From NCBI GenBank assembly GCA_964396845.1, contig CAYNGH010000006.1, positions 1-47,173 of the forward strand: a DNA stretch of 47,173 nt, written 5' to 3'. This stretch comes from CAYNGH01 sp964396845. GTDB lineage: Bacteria; Vulcanimicrobiota; JAJTBE01; CAYNGH01. Position 1 is the stretch's first letter, and each line of letters opens with the position of its first letter. Under the pieces are notes generated by a model, which made no database searches, was not told the origin of the DNA, and was given only the letters and a program-made list of their open reading frames with translations. The position numbers and the translations under genes are program-made. Positions 1 through 7,632 of the stretch are shown piece after piece.

Positions 1-187
1 GAACCTTGTAGCCCCGATACTGCAGGTGCCGGCGGAGAAGATCCTCAAAGGCGTATGCCCGGAAGTTGCCAATGTGGGCATAGTCATAAACTGTAGGCCC
101 GCAGGTATAAAGACCCGCCCGGCCTTTCTTTATTGAAATGAACTCTTCTTTTTTCCTGGTAAGGCTGTTGAAAAACCTGATAGCCAA
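1..187 (-). CDS. cysS: Cysteinyl-tRNA synthetase, N-terminal part (cut by window edge)
   Basis: Cysteine--tRNA ligase charges tRNA-Cys in the cytoplasm. Only the first 62 codons are in the window; the gene runs off the left edge. The reading begins LAIRFFNSLTRKKEEF and continues through the class I synthetase opening LYTCGPTVYDYAHIGN, which holds the zinc-ligand Cys and the HIGN (HIGH-type) ATP-binding motif. The start is taken as TTG, because AGGAG lies 9-10 nt upstream and homologues begin at this point (short lead, then the FFNSLTRKKE-type strand). No ATG is available nearby in frame. The gene is divergent from the pilus-like operon that begins near 651. The family call is firm; the start is moderately sure. 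Confidence 0.9.
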   Translation of the reverse strand, partial: MAIRFFNSLTRKKEEFISIKKGRAGLYTCGPTVYDYAHIGNFRAYAFEDLLRRHLQYRGYKV

Positions 188-415
188 ATCGATACACTCC
201 TTCTGAACTTTTCCCTGCCCGTCAACGGCAGGCATTCACATATTCTACTCCTCTCTTCCCTATCCTTTGTTTTTTGCCCGCCAACCCTCTATGCATGGAA
301 GTGAATCTATTTGTGTTCGGTTAATGCCAGAAGCCTGATCACGTCAAGCCTCAGCAGTCAGGATTGGGGTTTCGAAACGCATTGTCCTCCTGCCTCAGGG
401 GAGCGACAGGAAGCC

Positions 416-485
416 CCCAAGATTCCGATGCCCTATGCTCCGGACGTGCCAGGGACGGCACATCCCGGAGGGAAAAGAATCTGGG
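416..485. ncRNA. Candidate structured RNA element in the cysS/pilin-like intergenic gap
   Basis: The gap 188-650 holds no convincing gene. Within it a nested fold can be drawn. An outer helix pairs 416-418 plus 420-425 (AGATTC) with 477-482 (GAATCT) plus 483-485. Inside it CTCCGG (438-443) pairs with CCGGAG (465-470), and GTGCC (446-450) pairs with GGCAC (457-461) around a 6-nt loop. It matches no riboswitch consensus I know (GEMM, TPP, SAM, glycine and fluoride were considered). It lies upstream of the promoter at 572-600, so it would not be in that transcript. The pairing is seen; function and strand are unknown, and chance pairing is possible. Confidence 0.2.
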
Positions 486-571
486 AGGCGACATGGAGCA
501 CAACCACAGAGGCATATTGCTTAACCGAACACCAATGGAAGGGAATGTTATGGTAACTTAATGGAATCCTG

Positions 572-600
572 TTGTAAACATATGGTTGCAATGTTATAAT
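572..600 (+). promoter_or_regulatory. Sigma-70-type promoter for the pilus-like operon
   Basis: TTGTAA at 572-577, a 17-nt spacer and a perfect TATAAT at 595-600. Transcription would start near 607, about 44 nt before the chosen ATG at 651. The local sequence is AT-rich compared with its surroundings. Confidence 0.65.
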
Positions 601-650
601 TATAATGTAACAAAAATGTGGAATTAGACATTATATCGGGAGTTGATAGC

Positions 651-1901
651 ATGGCAAAAAAAGGGTTCGCCTTGGCTGTTGTGATCATGATTACATTCAT
701 CATGATGGTCATGTTGTTCGGGGTGATGGCCATGTCCCAGAACAGCATCCTGCTGGTGGGGAATCATCAGTTCCGGGCGGCTTCGTTGTACGCCGCGGAA
801 GCCGGAGTTGCCAGGGCTATCTATGAGCTGGAAAGTGACCCGTATTACGACAACAGCAGTGCTGCCCCCATATCGGAAATGCTTCGCCAGAGCCAGGGAA
901 GATACTCCGTCACCATCGACAATCCCAATGTTGCAGGAATTGTGGGGCCTTACCAGAAAGTTACCATACACTCCACAGGCATAGCAGGGAACTTCCGACG
1001 AAACCTTCAGGTGGAAGTCCGGCGAAGCTCCGGATCATACAACGCTCTTTCCAACGAAGGCCCCATCCTGCTGGATCGGAACATCTACATCAACGGCCTC
1101 ACCAGCATTACCAACCCCAAGATGGACACGGGAAACATGCACACCAACTACGACGGCACCATAGCCATCGACGCCACGGCAACTGCAGACATCGAACTAA
1201 CCGGCCTTGCCAGCGCCATGGGAGGCATTACCAACAGAATCGACCCTTACCACATAGATCCAACCAAGTACACCATTCATATTCAGGATCTGGACAAAGA
1301 CGCCCTTTTGAACCAGGCATTCCCGGAAACCACCATCCCGCCGTCGGGAGTGGTTTCCCAGAACACCTATATCGACAAGAACATGATCGTCAACGGACTG
1401 CTGACTCTGGAGAACGGGGCCATCCTGCATGTTGACGGCGATATGGAGCTGATGAACGGCGTGGTGGGCAAGGGATCCATCATCGTGGAAGGCAAGTGCA
1501 TCATCAAAGGAGCCGCCAATGTGGAAGCGGACAACCTCGATGGAGTTGTCATCTATTCCAACGGCGACATGTTTCTCTGCAGCGCCACATCAGGCCCTGA
1601 TGCCGACGGCGATATGGTTTATACCGGCGATGACCCCGTAGCGGATTTCTTCGCCCGGATGCCCCATGACGCGCCCATGTATATTGCCAACAACCTGCCA
1701 GACAGCGCTCCTCGGGGAATCGGGTTTTTCCGATGGTACAACGAAAATATCGGCAGTGGAGTGCCGGATTTCGTCAAATGGCGGGACGGGGACCCGGAAA
1801 ACCCGGTGTCATATCCGGGACTGCCCAACAATATCAAGACCTGGCTGGATGATACCCCAGAAGTGGTGACATATCTGGAACAATGGTACTACGGCAACTG
1901 A
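651..1901 (+). CDS. PilX-like pilus assembly protein with pilin-type N-terminus
   Basis: This 416-residue protein begins MAKKGFALAVV and has one hydrophobic segment at about residues 6-28. It resembles the prepilin N-terminus (K-G/F-A-L), although the Glu at +5 of the mature protein is missing, as in some minor pilins. A conserved patch ASLYAAEAGVARAIYEL at about 44-60 is typical of the PilX N-terminal family. The rest is a large exported domain with beta-rich stretches (for example GSIIVEGKCIIKGAANVEAD) suggestive of a solenoid or adhesin fold. GGGAG lies 8 nt before ATG 651; an upstream GTG at 618 is in frame but has no good ribosome site. Two lipoprotein genes follow 12 nt and 31 nt apart, so an operon is likely. 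The PilX assignment rests on the N-terminus only. Confidence 0.7.
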   Translation: MAKKGFALAVVIMITFIMMVMLFGVMAMSQNSILLVGNHQFRAASLYAAEAGVARAIYELESDPYYDNSSAAPISEMLRQSQGRYSVTIDNPNVAGIVGPYQKVTIHSTGIAGNFRRNLQVEVRRSSGSYNALSNEGPILLDRNIYINGLTSITNPKMDTGNMHTNYDGTIAIDATATADIELTGLASAMGGITNRIDPYHIDPTKYTIHIQDLDKDALLNQAFPETTIPPSGVVSQNTYIDKNMIVNGLLTLENGAILHVDGDMELMNGVVGKGSIIVEGKCIIKGAANVEADNLDGVVIYSNGDMFLCSATSGPDADGDMVYTGDDPVADFFARMPHDAPMYIANNLPDSAPRGIGFFRWYNENIGSGVPDFVKWRDGDPENPVSYPGLPNNIKTWLDDTPEVVTYLEQWYYGN

Positions 1902-1913
1902 GGATGTGAATAA

Positions 1914-2411
1914 TTGAAAAGAACTCTTCTTGAGAAAAAAATATCAAACATCTTCAATGGAACGGTTTTTCTTCTGGTTGCCCTGATTATTATTACTTGT
2001 GGTTGCAAGAGCAGTAAACGGAGTAGCTCCCCCCCTCCACCTGCGGTTTACACTGTTAACACAACAGTCAACCCGGTGGGAATGTCGGCAAACGACTATA
2101 TCGAGATGTTCTTCAACGATCCCGGGAACCCATTGTTGTATCTGGTGGTTCCCGAGTATGTCTATTTCCAGGGGCTGGTTTACTCCAAAGGCCATATCAA
2201 AACCATGGGGCCTATGCGGGTTATGGGAGGAGTCTTCTGCACCAAGGATGATGCCGGCGCTGAGAAACAAGTGTCCCTGGAAAGCGGCGCCATGCTTACC
2301 ACTATTCCCGAGTACCAGCAACAGAGGTTAATCCCCCCAAAAAACCGTTTCCGGGTGGTCAACTGGGCGGAAGTGGGAGCAGAACCCACCAGAGGCAAGG
2401 CTGTTCCTTGA
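1914..2411 (+). CDS. Putative lipoprotein, first of a tandem pair
   Basis: 165 residues, starting at TTG with GAGG about 8 nt upstream, 12 nt after the PilX-like gene. The N-terminus has a hydrophobic segment (about 16-28) ending in IITCGC, a loose lipobox with Cys 29 or 31 as possible lipidated residue. A Ser/Pro linker follows. The C-terminal 120 residues (from YTVNTTVNPVGMS) closely match the next gene, with shared blocks NDYIEMFFNDPGNP, YVYFQGLVY, GGVFCTKD and NWAEVGAEPTRGKA. The GLVYSKG...MGGVFC stretch looks like strand-turn repeats in exported pilin-associated proteins. I know no defined family; a role in surface assembly with the upstream pilin-like protein is inference from context. 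Confidence 0.6.
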   Translation: MKRTLLEKKISNIFNGTVFLLVALIIITCGCKSSKRSSSPPPPAVYTVNTTVNPVGMSANDYIEMFFNDPGNPLLYLVVPEYVYFQGLVYSKGHIKTMGPMRVMGGVFCTKDDAGAEKQVSLESGAMLTTIPEYQQQRLIPPKNRFRVVNWAEVGAEPTRGKAVP

Positions 2412-2442
2412 TAATTTTCAATCAAACTACCGGGGTGAGAAA

Positions 2443-3036
2443 ATGAAAATCTCTACTAAAAAATTAAATTTGGCAGTGCTCATCACACTTCTTATTGTAG
2501 CGCCGTTCATATCTTCATATGGTTGTGAGAACCCCAATACCGGAAGGGATGTCAGTTGCTGGGTATATGGAAGGAATGAGCTGGGTGAGGCTCTTGGACG
2601 TGACTGTTGGGGAACCGGCACAGCTATCGATCCGGAAAATCCTCTGTACTCCGAATATACCCCGGAAACATCTTATATAGTGTCAACAACCGTCACTCCC
2701 CAGGGCATGTCCCCCAATGACTATATCGAGATGTTCTTCAACGACCCCGGCAATCCCATTCTATATCTTGTGGTTCCCCAGTATGTATATTTTCAGGGCC
2801 TGGTTTACGCCAAGGGACAGATCAAGACTATGGGGCCTATCCGGGTCATGGGGGGGGTATTCTGCACAAAGGATTCCACCGGCGCAGGGAAGCCGGTGTC
2901 CATGGAGGGGGGGGCCATGATTACCACCATCCCCGAGTATCAACAGCAGAAGCTGATCCCCCCAAAAAACCGTTTCCATGTGGTCAACTGGGCGGAAGTG
3001 GGAGCAGAACCCACCAGAGGCAAAGCTATTCCCTGA
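2443..3036 (+). CDS. Putative lipoprotein, second of a tandem pair
   Basis: 197 residues, starting at ATG 2443 with GGGGTGAG 5-8 nt upstream. The signal segment (about 9-24) ends at SYGC with Cys 28, a weak lipobox. Compared with its upstream paralogue it has about 30 extra residues after the signal, including Cys-containing text (NTGRDVSCWVYGRNELGE and GRDCWG). It is then collinear to the end, differing mainly by conservative changes. The last 50 nt of the two genes are almost identical. This looks like a tandem duplication with divergence of the N-terminal linker. It probably shares a transcript with the PilX-like gene. Function unknown. Confidence 0.6.
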   Translation: MKISTKKLNLAVLITLLIVAPFISSYGCENPNTGRDVSCWVYGRNELGEALGRDCWGTGTAIDPENPLYSEYTPETSYIVSTTVTPQGMSPNDYIEMFFNDPGNPILYLVVPQYVYFQGLVYAKGQIKTMGPIRVMGGVFCTKDSTGAGKPVSMEGGAMITTIPEYQQQKLIPPKNRFHVVNWAEVGAEPTRGKAIP

Positions 3037-3078
3037 GTCGGGGAGCGGAAATTTTATAATGCTCTTTTACATCCGGGA

Positions 3079-4032
3079 TTATTTCACCCTGTAGGGTATG
3101 CAGTCCCGGATGTTGTATTTATCGGCCCGGTGCTCTTGAGTCCAGGTGCCGTCAGGTTGACGGGTGAAGGTAATCTTCAGAAGGATGGTGGGGCGATCTC
3201 CCGATGAAAAGATAAAATTCCCCAGGCTGTATGCGATAACTTTGCCTTTGTATGTATCGATGGATCGGGTCACGTGGGGATGATGGCCGATGATGCAGTC
3301 GGCGCCGTTATCGATGAGTTTCTCTGCGATAACCCGCTGGTAAGGCTCCAGTTTACTGCTTCCTTCTTCTCCCCAGTGGAGGGATACCACCACAATTTCC
3401 GCTCCCTGACGGCGGGCTTCTTTGATACTGTTGATGATGCTGTTCATATCAGCATCGGTATGGGGATATGATATTCCAGCAATCCCCGGATAATCCTGGC
3501 CTCCGGCAGCCAGACGGGGGACAATTTCCGAGTAGGACACGAAGCCCACCTTCACGCCGTTTCCCGTGACAATCACCGGAGATCGGGCCTCGTGGATGTT
3601 TTTTCCGGCCCCGCTGTATTTGATATTATACTGATCCAGAAGCCTTATCGTATCCAGAAGGCCCTGGGAGCGATAATCCATCATATGATTGTTGGCAAGG
3701 CTCACCACATTGAAACCGGTTTCTGCAAAGAGCTTTGCCGATTCCACCGGTGAACGGAGAACATAATCCCTCCGGGCCTTTATGGATTCCATAGATTTGC
3801 CGGCGGTCATGGTGGTATATGAGGTGATGGGAGATTCCAGATTGCAAAAGGCAAGGTGACAGTCGGATAAATCCTTGCGGATTTGCCTGATGGCTTCAGG
3901 ATCTGCATCAATTAACATTTTGGGGTAAACATCCCCGGCAAAGGCAATGCTGACCTTTGCAGTTCTTTCAGTGTCAGCCCCTGAAGCAAATAATGAGGCC
4001 ATGGCCATAAGGACACACAACAATTTTATCAT
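3079..4032 (-). CDS. capA: CapA/PgsA-type metallophosphatase-like surface protein
   Basis: 317 residues belonging to the PGA_cap (CapA) family, a calcineurin-like metallophosphatase fold first known from poly-gamma-glutamate capsule synthesis but found widely without capsule genes. Visible motifs in order are FAGDVYPKM, FCNLESPIT, SLANNHMMDY, VSLHWGEE, IIGHHPHV and AYSLGNFIF, which supply the Asp/His/Asn ligands expected of the fold. A signal peptide is present (residues 1-19, MIKLLCVLMAMASLFASGA), so it acts outside the cytoplasm. The start is ATG 4032, with GAGGTG 7-8 nt upstream; a TTG two codons earlier is also in frame. No pgsB or pgsC homologue is in the window, so a capsule role is not supported. 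The gene is monocistronic as far as can be seen. Confidence 0.85.
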   Translation of the reverse strand: MIKLLCVLMAMASLFASGADTERTAKVSIAFAGDVYPKMLIDADPEAIRQIRKDLSDCHLAFCNLESPITSYTTMTAGKSMESIKARRDYVLRSPVESAKLFAETGFNVVSLANNHMMDYRSQGLLDTIRLLDQYNIKYSGAGKNIHEARSPVIVTGNGVKVGFVSYSEIVPRLAAGGQDYPGIAGISYPHTDADMNSIINSIKEARRQGAEIVVVSLHWGEEGSSKLEPYQRVIAEKLIDNGADCIIGHHPHVTRSIDTYKGKVIAYSLGNFIFSSGDRPTILLKITFTRQPDGTWTQEHRADKYNIRDCIPYRVK

Positions 4033-4047
4033 AATCAATCACCTCGC

Positions 4048-4104
4048 AAAAAAAGTTCGCCCGGCAAATAGACTTATCCTCCGGCCCCGGGGAATATGCC
4101 GGGC
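4048..4104 (-). promoter_or_regulatory. Attenuator-like leader hairpin before capA
   Basis: On the minus strand, GCCCGGC (4104-4098) pairs perfectly with GCCGGGC (4065-4059), leaving a 32-nt loop that contains its own CCCCGGGG palindrome. The stem is followed by GAAC and a run of seven T, then the capA ribosome site and ATG. This is the shape of an intrinsic terminator placed in a leader, so it could attenuate capA. No ligand-binding aptamer was recognised. The 4-nt gap between stem and T-run weakens the case. Confidence 0.35.
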
Positions 4105-4227
4105 TTATCATAACCCTCTTGTTTTGAAGCAAATGGGTTTAAATTATTTCAATTTAATATAATACTTTTGTATAAACAGTTTTTAGTATTATTAATGATG
4201 AAAGAATTACGCATGAGGTAGTATAAT

Positions 4228-4328
4228 CGGTTTACCGGTTAATCCGGTAACGCAGGAAGCGTTCACACTATCCCCAAGCCGCGTTGCTCTAATTTTTACA
4301 GGGAATCGAAGGGTTCCCATTTTTTTTG
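4228..4328 (+). ncRNA. Candidate small RNA between capA and mscS
   Basis: A TATAAT at 4222-4227 (with a poor -35) is followed by a 7-bp hairpin TTACCGG/CCGGTAA (4232-4238 with 4244-4250). A second small hairpin AACGC/GCGTT follows (4249-4253 with 4259-4263, loop AGGAA). Then comes an unpaired stretch with a C-rich patch (CTATCCCC), and a terminator hairpin with eight T. GCGTT recurs at 4281-4285, so AACGC has two possible partners. The unit ends before the mscS promoter at 4354, so it would be an independent transcript of roughly 95 nt. No protein-coding frame with a ribosome site is visible inside it. Not a family I recognise. Confidence 0.4.
4301..4328 (+). terminator. Intrinsic terminator upstream of mscS
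   Basis: GGGAA (4301-4305) pairs with TTCCC (4314-4318), loop TCGAAGGG, followed by A and a run of eight T. The only plus-strand transcript it could end is the candidate small RNA just upstream. Confidence 0.6.
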
Positions 4329-4353
4329 GCCCTGTTTTGTGGGGATTCTTTAT

Positions 4354-4382
4354 TTGACAGGATTGTTACAGTATCATATAAT
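4354..4382 (+). promoter_or_regulatory. Perfect consensus sigma-70 promoter for mscS-type gene
   Basis: TTGACA at 4354-4359, exactly 17 nt, then TATAAT at 4377-4382. All 12 hexamer positions match consensus. The start codon of the channel gene is at 4424, giving a short leader of about 35 nt. Confidence 0.85.
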
Positions 4383-4423
4383 ATGACCAGGTCACAGGAC
4401 TTTTTTTATTTTCTGGGGGTATT

Positions 4424-5569
4424 ATGTGCAGAGCTGTTTTTTTTCCGGTGGATTCATTGTTTTTTTCCACAGCCCAGGGACAGGATGCCGAGTCTTTGGA
4501 ATTGCTGGGTGGAGTTGACATCAGGATAATCATATCAATTGTCACCCTGATTGTTGCAGTGATTATCGCCCGACTCATTCATTATCTCATCCGGGAAAAA
4601 TTTATGAAATACGCCCAGACCACCGATGACCAGCTGGACAATATGCTGGCAAAGGCTGTGGATGGCCCGGTTGTTGTGCTGGTGTATCTTGTGGCTTTTT
4701 ATATTGTCATTGCCGTTCTGGATCCCGCCGACTACAAGGTTATATTGAACAAGGCCATATACTCCCTGATTGCTGTTGACGTATGCTGGCTGATGTTCCG
4801 ACTGGTGGATGCCATCACCGGGTATCTGACCCTGAGATACAAGGACAAGAACAAGACTCTGGCCGGCTCCCTGTTTCCAATGATCCGCAATACCGCCAAG
4901 TTTTTTCTGGCTTTTATCACTTTCATCCTGATTGTTCAGGACCTGGGTTATTCGGTGTCCAGCCTTCTGGCAGGTCTTGGCATTGGCGGTCTTGCCGTGG
5001 CCCTGGCAGCCAAGGATACCCTGGCCAACATATTCGGTTCGATTACAATCTTTCTGGATAAACCCTTTCTGGTGGGGGACTGGATAATCTCCGGGGGAAC
5101 CGAGGGAGTAGTGGAAGACATCAGCTTTCGATGCACCCGGATCCGCACCTTTGACCGCACCCTTGTATCGATTCCCAATTCTGTTATTGCCAACCAGACC
5201 ATCGAGAATGTATCCCGCCGTCCCCAGCGACGCATATCCACCACCATCGGAGTGACATATTCGTGCGGATACCGGAAGCTGAAAATGGCGGTGGACAGGA
5301 TCAGGCAAATCATCCTGGATCATCCTCACACTCAGAAAGAAGGAGTATTTGTATATTTTTCCCAGTTTGATCAGTCATCCCTGGGGATATTCCTGTATTT
5401 CTTTGTGGACACTGCCAACTGGGATCTGTTCATGCAATACCGTCAGGAGCTGTTTTTATCGTTCATGGAAGCCTTTGAAGAGTTAGGAGTCAGCTTTGCC
5501 TTCCCCAGCCGATCAGTTTACCTGGAAAACATGAACAAAACCCCGGCAGTACCCGGATCAGACCAGTAG
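4424..5569 (+). CDS. MscS-family mechanosensitive channel
   Basis: 381-residue small-conductance mechanosensitive channel-type membrane protein, which releases solutes under hypo-osmotic stress. Hydrophobic segments lie at about residues 32-52, 78-98, 108-125 and 150-168. The pore-lining helix and start of the cytosolic beta domain are clear: SSLLAGLGIGGLAVALAAKD then IFGSITIFLDKPFLVGDWI. The C-terminal mixed domain runs to about residue 365 and ends with the FAFPSRSVYLEN strand common in MscS homologues. GGGGGT lies just before ATG 4424. A perfect consensus promoter suggests strong, constitutive expression. A cleavable signal is not obvious, and residues 1-20 may be a weak extra hydrophobic segment. 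Family call firm; the gated solute is unknown. Confidence 0.9.
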   Translation: MCRAVFFPVDSLFFSTAQGQDAESLELLGGVDIRIIISIVTLIVAVIIARLIHYLIREKFMKYAQTTDDQLDNMLAKAVDGPVVVLVYLVAFYIVIAVLDPADYKVILNKAIYSLIAVDVCWLMFRLVDAITGYLTLRYKDKNKTLAGSLFPMIRNTAKFFLAFITFILIVQDLGYSVSSLLAGLGIGGLAVALAAKDTLANIFGSITIFLDKPFLVGDWIISGGTEGVVEDISFRCTRIRTFDRTLVSIPNSVIANQTIENVSRRPQRRISTTIGVTYSCGYRKLKMAVDRIRQIILDHPHTQKEGVFVYFSQFDQSSLGIFLYFFVDTANWDLFMQYRQELFLSFMEAFEELGVSFAFPSRSVYLENMNKTPAVPGSDQ

Positions 5570-5606
5570 CACCCGCCGGGGCGTTCTTCATAATGTATGA
5601 AAAGAT

Positions 5607-6668
5607 TCAGTAGGATTCCCGGAATATGTATATATCTCCTTCGAGAGAATAAGACTTGACTTCGAAGCCCAGCTTGAGAGTTCTGTTTTTTCTGCCCTCT
5701 TCAACAGCATTCAGGGACAGGGACATGCCGTCGGTATGGGGGGCGAACCCATCGGGGACGGTCAGGTTCACGGGAATATCCAGTATGTTCTCAGATCCAG
5801 GCTTGAGATTTCTTGCCTTGACACTTTCCACCCCGTATCTCACTCCCACATCATCGGTAATGCCAAGCCCCACAATCACTTCCGATGCAGTGGTATTTCC
5901 AATGTTTTCGATGGTGGCCAGTATTCTTATATCCCCGGTGTTTGTCTTAAATATTGAGTAGTTCTTGATTCTCACCCTCAGAAGGGAATCCCCCGAGGCG
6001 ACAGGAGCCGTGGCATCATGGGGTTCAATCCTGAACACTTCCGACAGGTAGCAGTAATACATGAGGTTGTACCGGGAGGCCCGGTGACTGGGTATGTCAT
6101 CAAAACTCTGGATGATTTTCATGGAAGCCTGCTGTCCCGACACATGACGGATTCGGGCCAGCCCCAGAAGATTATTTTCAAAAAAGATAAAAAAGGTATC
6201 TCCCTTTTCAACGGATGCTTCCTTTGGAAACCGCACATCCAGAAAATCCCTGGACTGAAATCCCAGAATTCTGGGATTGTTGAGGTTTCTGTTATTTTCC
6301 GGGACCGTGTCGGGCACCACAGGAAAAGTGTCACTGACGATGGATACGCTCATCAGCTTCTTGTCCCGGTAGATCATCATTTTTACTGGAATTCCCGGTG
6401 GCTTGTCAATTTTCTGCATCAGGTCCGCGATGGTCATATATTTGGTAGATTCGCCATACACCTCGGTTATCTGATCCCCTATCTGCAGTTTATCCTGAGC
6501 TGGAGAACCCTTGAATATGCCGTCCACCAATATGTTTCCAGAATCCCGCCGGACAACAATGCCGATTCCCTGAAAATCAACGATCTTCTTGTCGTCACAC
6601 CAGCCGTCGGAACCCAGAAGAAATAAGACAGTGACTGTTAGAATCAGGATTGATATGGTTCTTTTCAT
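5607..6668 (-). CDS. Exported PDZ-domain protein
   Basis: 353 residues from ATG 6668 (GGGTG 5 nt upstream); a second ATG at 6680 is in frame but less well placed. A signal peptide covers about 1-22 (MKRTISILILTVTVLFLLGS). A PDZ-like domain follows, with GIGIVVRRDSGNILVDGIF, GSPAQDKLQIGDQITEV and PVKMMIYRD, but no protease domain. The middle part (about 125-225) is of unknown fold. The C-terminal third (RVRIKNYSIFKTNTGD...) reads like an immunoglobulin-type beta domain (residues about 235-340). It is the last gene of a minus-strand run. A second PDZ protein with related layout lies at 20836-21861. Likely a periplasmic or surface scaffold; no enzymatic motif seen. Confidence 0.65.
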   Translation of the reverse strand: MKRTISILILTVTVLFLLGSDGWCDDKKIVDFQGIGIVVRRDSGNILVDGIFKGSPAQDKLQIGDQITEVYGESTKYMTIADLMQKIDKPPGIPVKMMIYRDKKLMSVSIVSDTFPVVPDTVPENNRNLNNPRILGFQSRDFLDVRFPKEASVEKGDTFFIFFENNLLGLARIRHVSGQQASMKIIQSFDDIPSHRASRYNLMYYCYLSEVFRIEPHDATAPVASGDSLLRVRIKNYSIFKTNTGDIRILATIENIGNTTASEVIVGLGITDDVGVRYGVESVKARNLKPGSENILDIPVNLTVPDGFAPHTDGMSLSLNAVEEGRKNRTLKLGFEVKSYSLEGDIYIFRESY

Positions 6669-6764
6669 ATTATCACCCATTTCATCTTTTCAGATTTGTA
6701 TCCCGTGGAAAAACCCGGTAATGTTTATTCTTATAGAGAGAAAGGTCTTCTCCTTTCGATTCAC

Positions 6765-7568
6765 TTACTGGAAAAGAACATGATAAAACTCCCCGGACAT
6801 ATTAGGGCCGTATAGGATGGAACCTTCCCGGGGGCGTTCCGGGATCATTCCTTCGTAGTTGGGACGGGTTTCCATAGAGCCGATAAGGCTTTCATCCCTG
6901 CCGGTGACCACAAACAGATATCCCCAGAGGTTGCGAAGCCTGATAAAATGATTGAAATCATCCCATCGAACCCCAGCCCCTTCAAAGGGACTTCTTCGCT
7001 GTTCCTTCAGCCATCGGCGGGGACGCATATCCCGGTCCAGGGCGCTGGTGGCCTCGAAAAAAAATGCCCCGCTGGGATCGTTCATATAAAGAAATTCCTC
7101 GTCATATCCCACAAGGAGAACCGCATGGCCGTCCCATTTACCGTATATGGCCAGAACTGGATTCCCTTCCCGGAGATTATCTTTTATCCATTGGATTATG
7201 GGATCCCGGAGGGTTACAAAAATTCTTTTCTGGGTAATAAGGCCATGGCGATTCTGGAGATACTTCTCCACAGAGCCATCCTCGGCAAAAGTGGACTTCC
7301 ATGAAAAATAAGCTTCCTTGCGATCTTCCATCTTCATCTGCCGGGCGATTTCATCGGTATTCTCTGTCAGGCCGTAGCGGGACAACAACATTGCCGTGGA
7401 GTAGATTACGCACCAGTTGCTTCTTCCCCGCTGATTCTGGTTGAGATAGACCACTCCCGGCACTTCCACGGGTTTTGATTCTTCCGCTTCCACAGGCAGG
7501 CCCGGGAAAAGAAAAACCAGAACCAGAATTAAAACCATCAATTTTTTCCAGAACCTGTCCTCGGACAT
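6765..7568 (-). CDS. Exported C39-like cysteine peptidase domain protein
   Basis: 267 residues starting at ATG 7568 (AGGA 5 nt upstream). A signal or anchor segment covers residues 8-23. A papain-fold C39-like domain is suggested by the run YLNQNQRGRSNWCVIYSTAM with Gln 44/46 and Cys 53, then WDGHAVLLVGYD with His 148, and MNDPSG with Asn 163/Asp 164 as the third member. These are the positions expected of a Peptidase_C39_2-type triad. C39 domains remove leader peptides or cleave other peptides; here there is no ABC transporter fused or adjacent, so a bacteriocin-export role is not supported. Its neighbours are the HgdC-like activator (64 nt upstream) and the PDZ protein. Substrate unknown. 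Confidence 0.65.
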   Translation of the reverse strand: MSEDRFWKKLMVLILVLVFLFPGLPVEAEESKPVEVPGVVYLNQNQRGRSNWCVIYSTAMLLSRYGLTENTDEIARQMKMEDRKEAYFSWKSTFAEDGSVEKYLQNRHGLITQKRIFVTLRDPIIQWIKDNLREGNPVLAIYGKWDGHAVLLVGYDEEFLYMNDPSGAFFFEATSALDRDMRPRRWLKEQRRSPFEGAGVRWDDFNHFIRLRNLWGYLFVVTGRDESLIGSMETRPNYEGMIPERPREGSILYGPNMSGEFYHVLFQ

Positions 7569-7632
7569 ATATTCCTGCTCCCAAAAAATCCCGGACCAAC
7601 CCCAATTAATACTGTAGCCTTCATTGCATCAA

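Noticed and set aside
311..556. Open frame of 81 codons in the gap before the PilX-like gene
   Set aside because: No ribosome site, no family resemblance, odd composition (Trp/Pro/His mixed), and it runs across the structured stretch.
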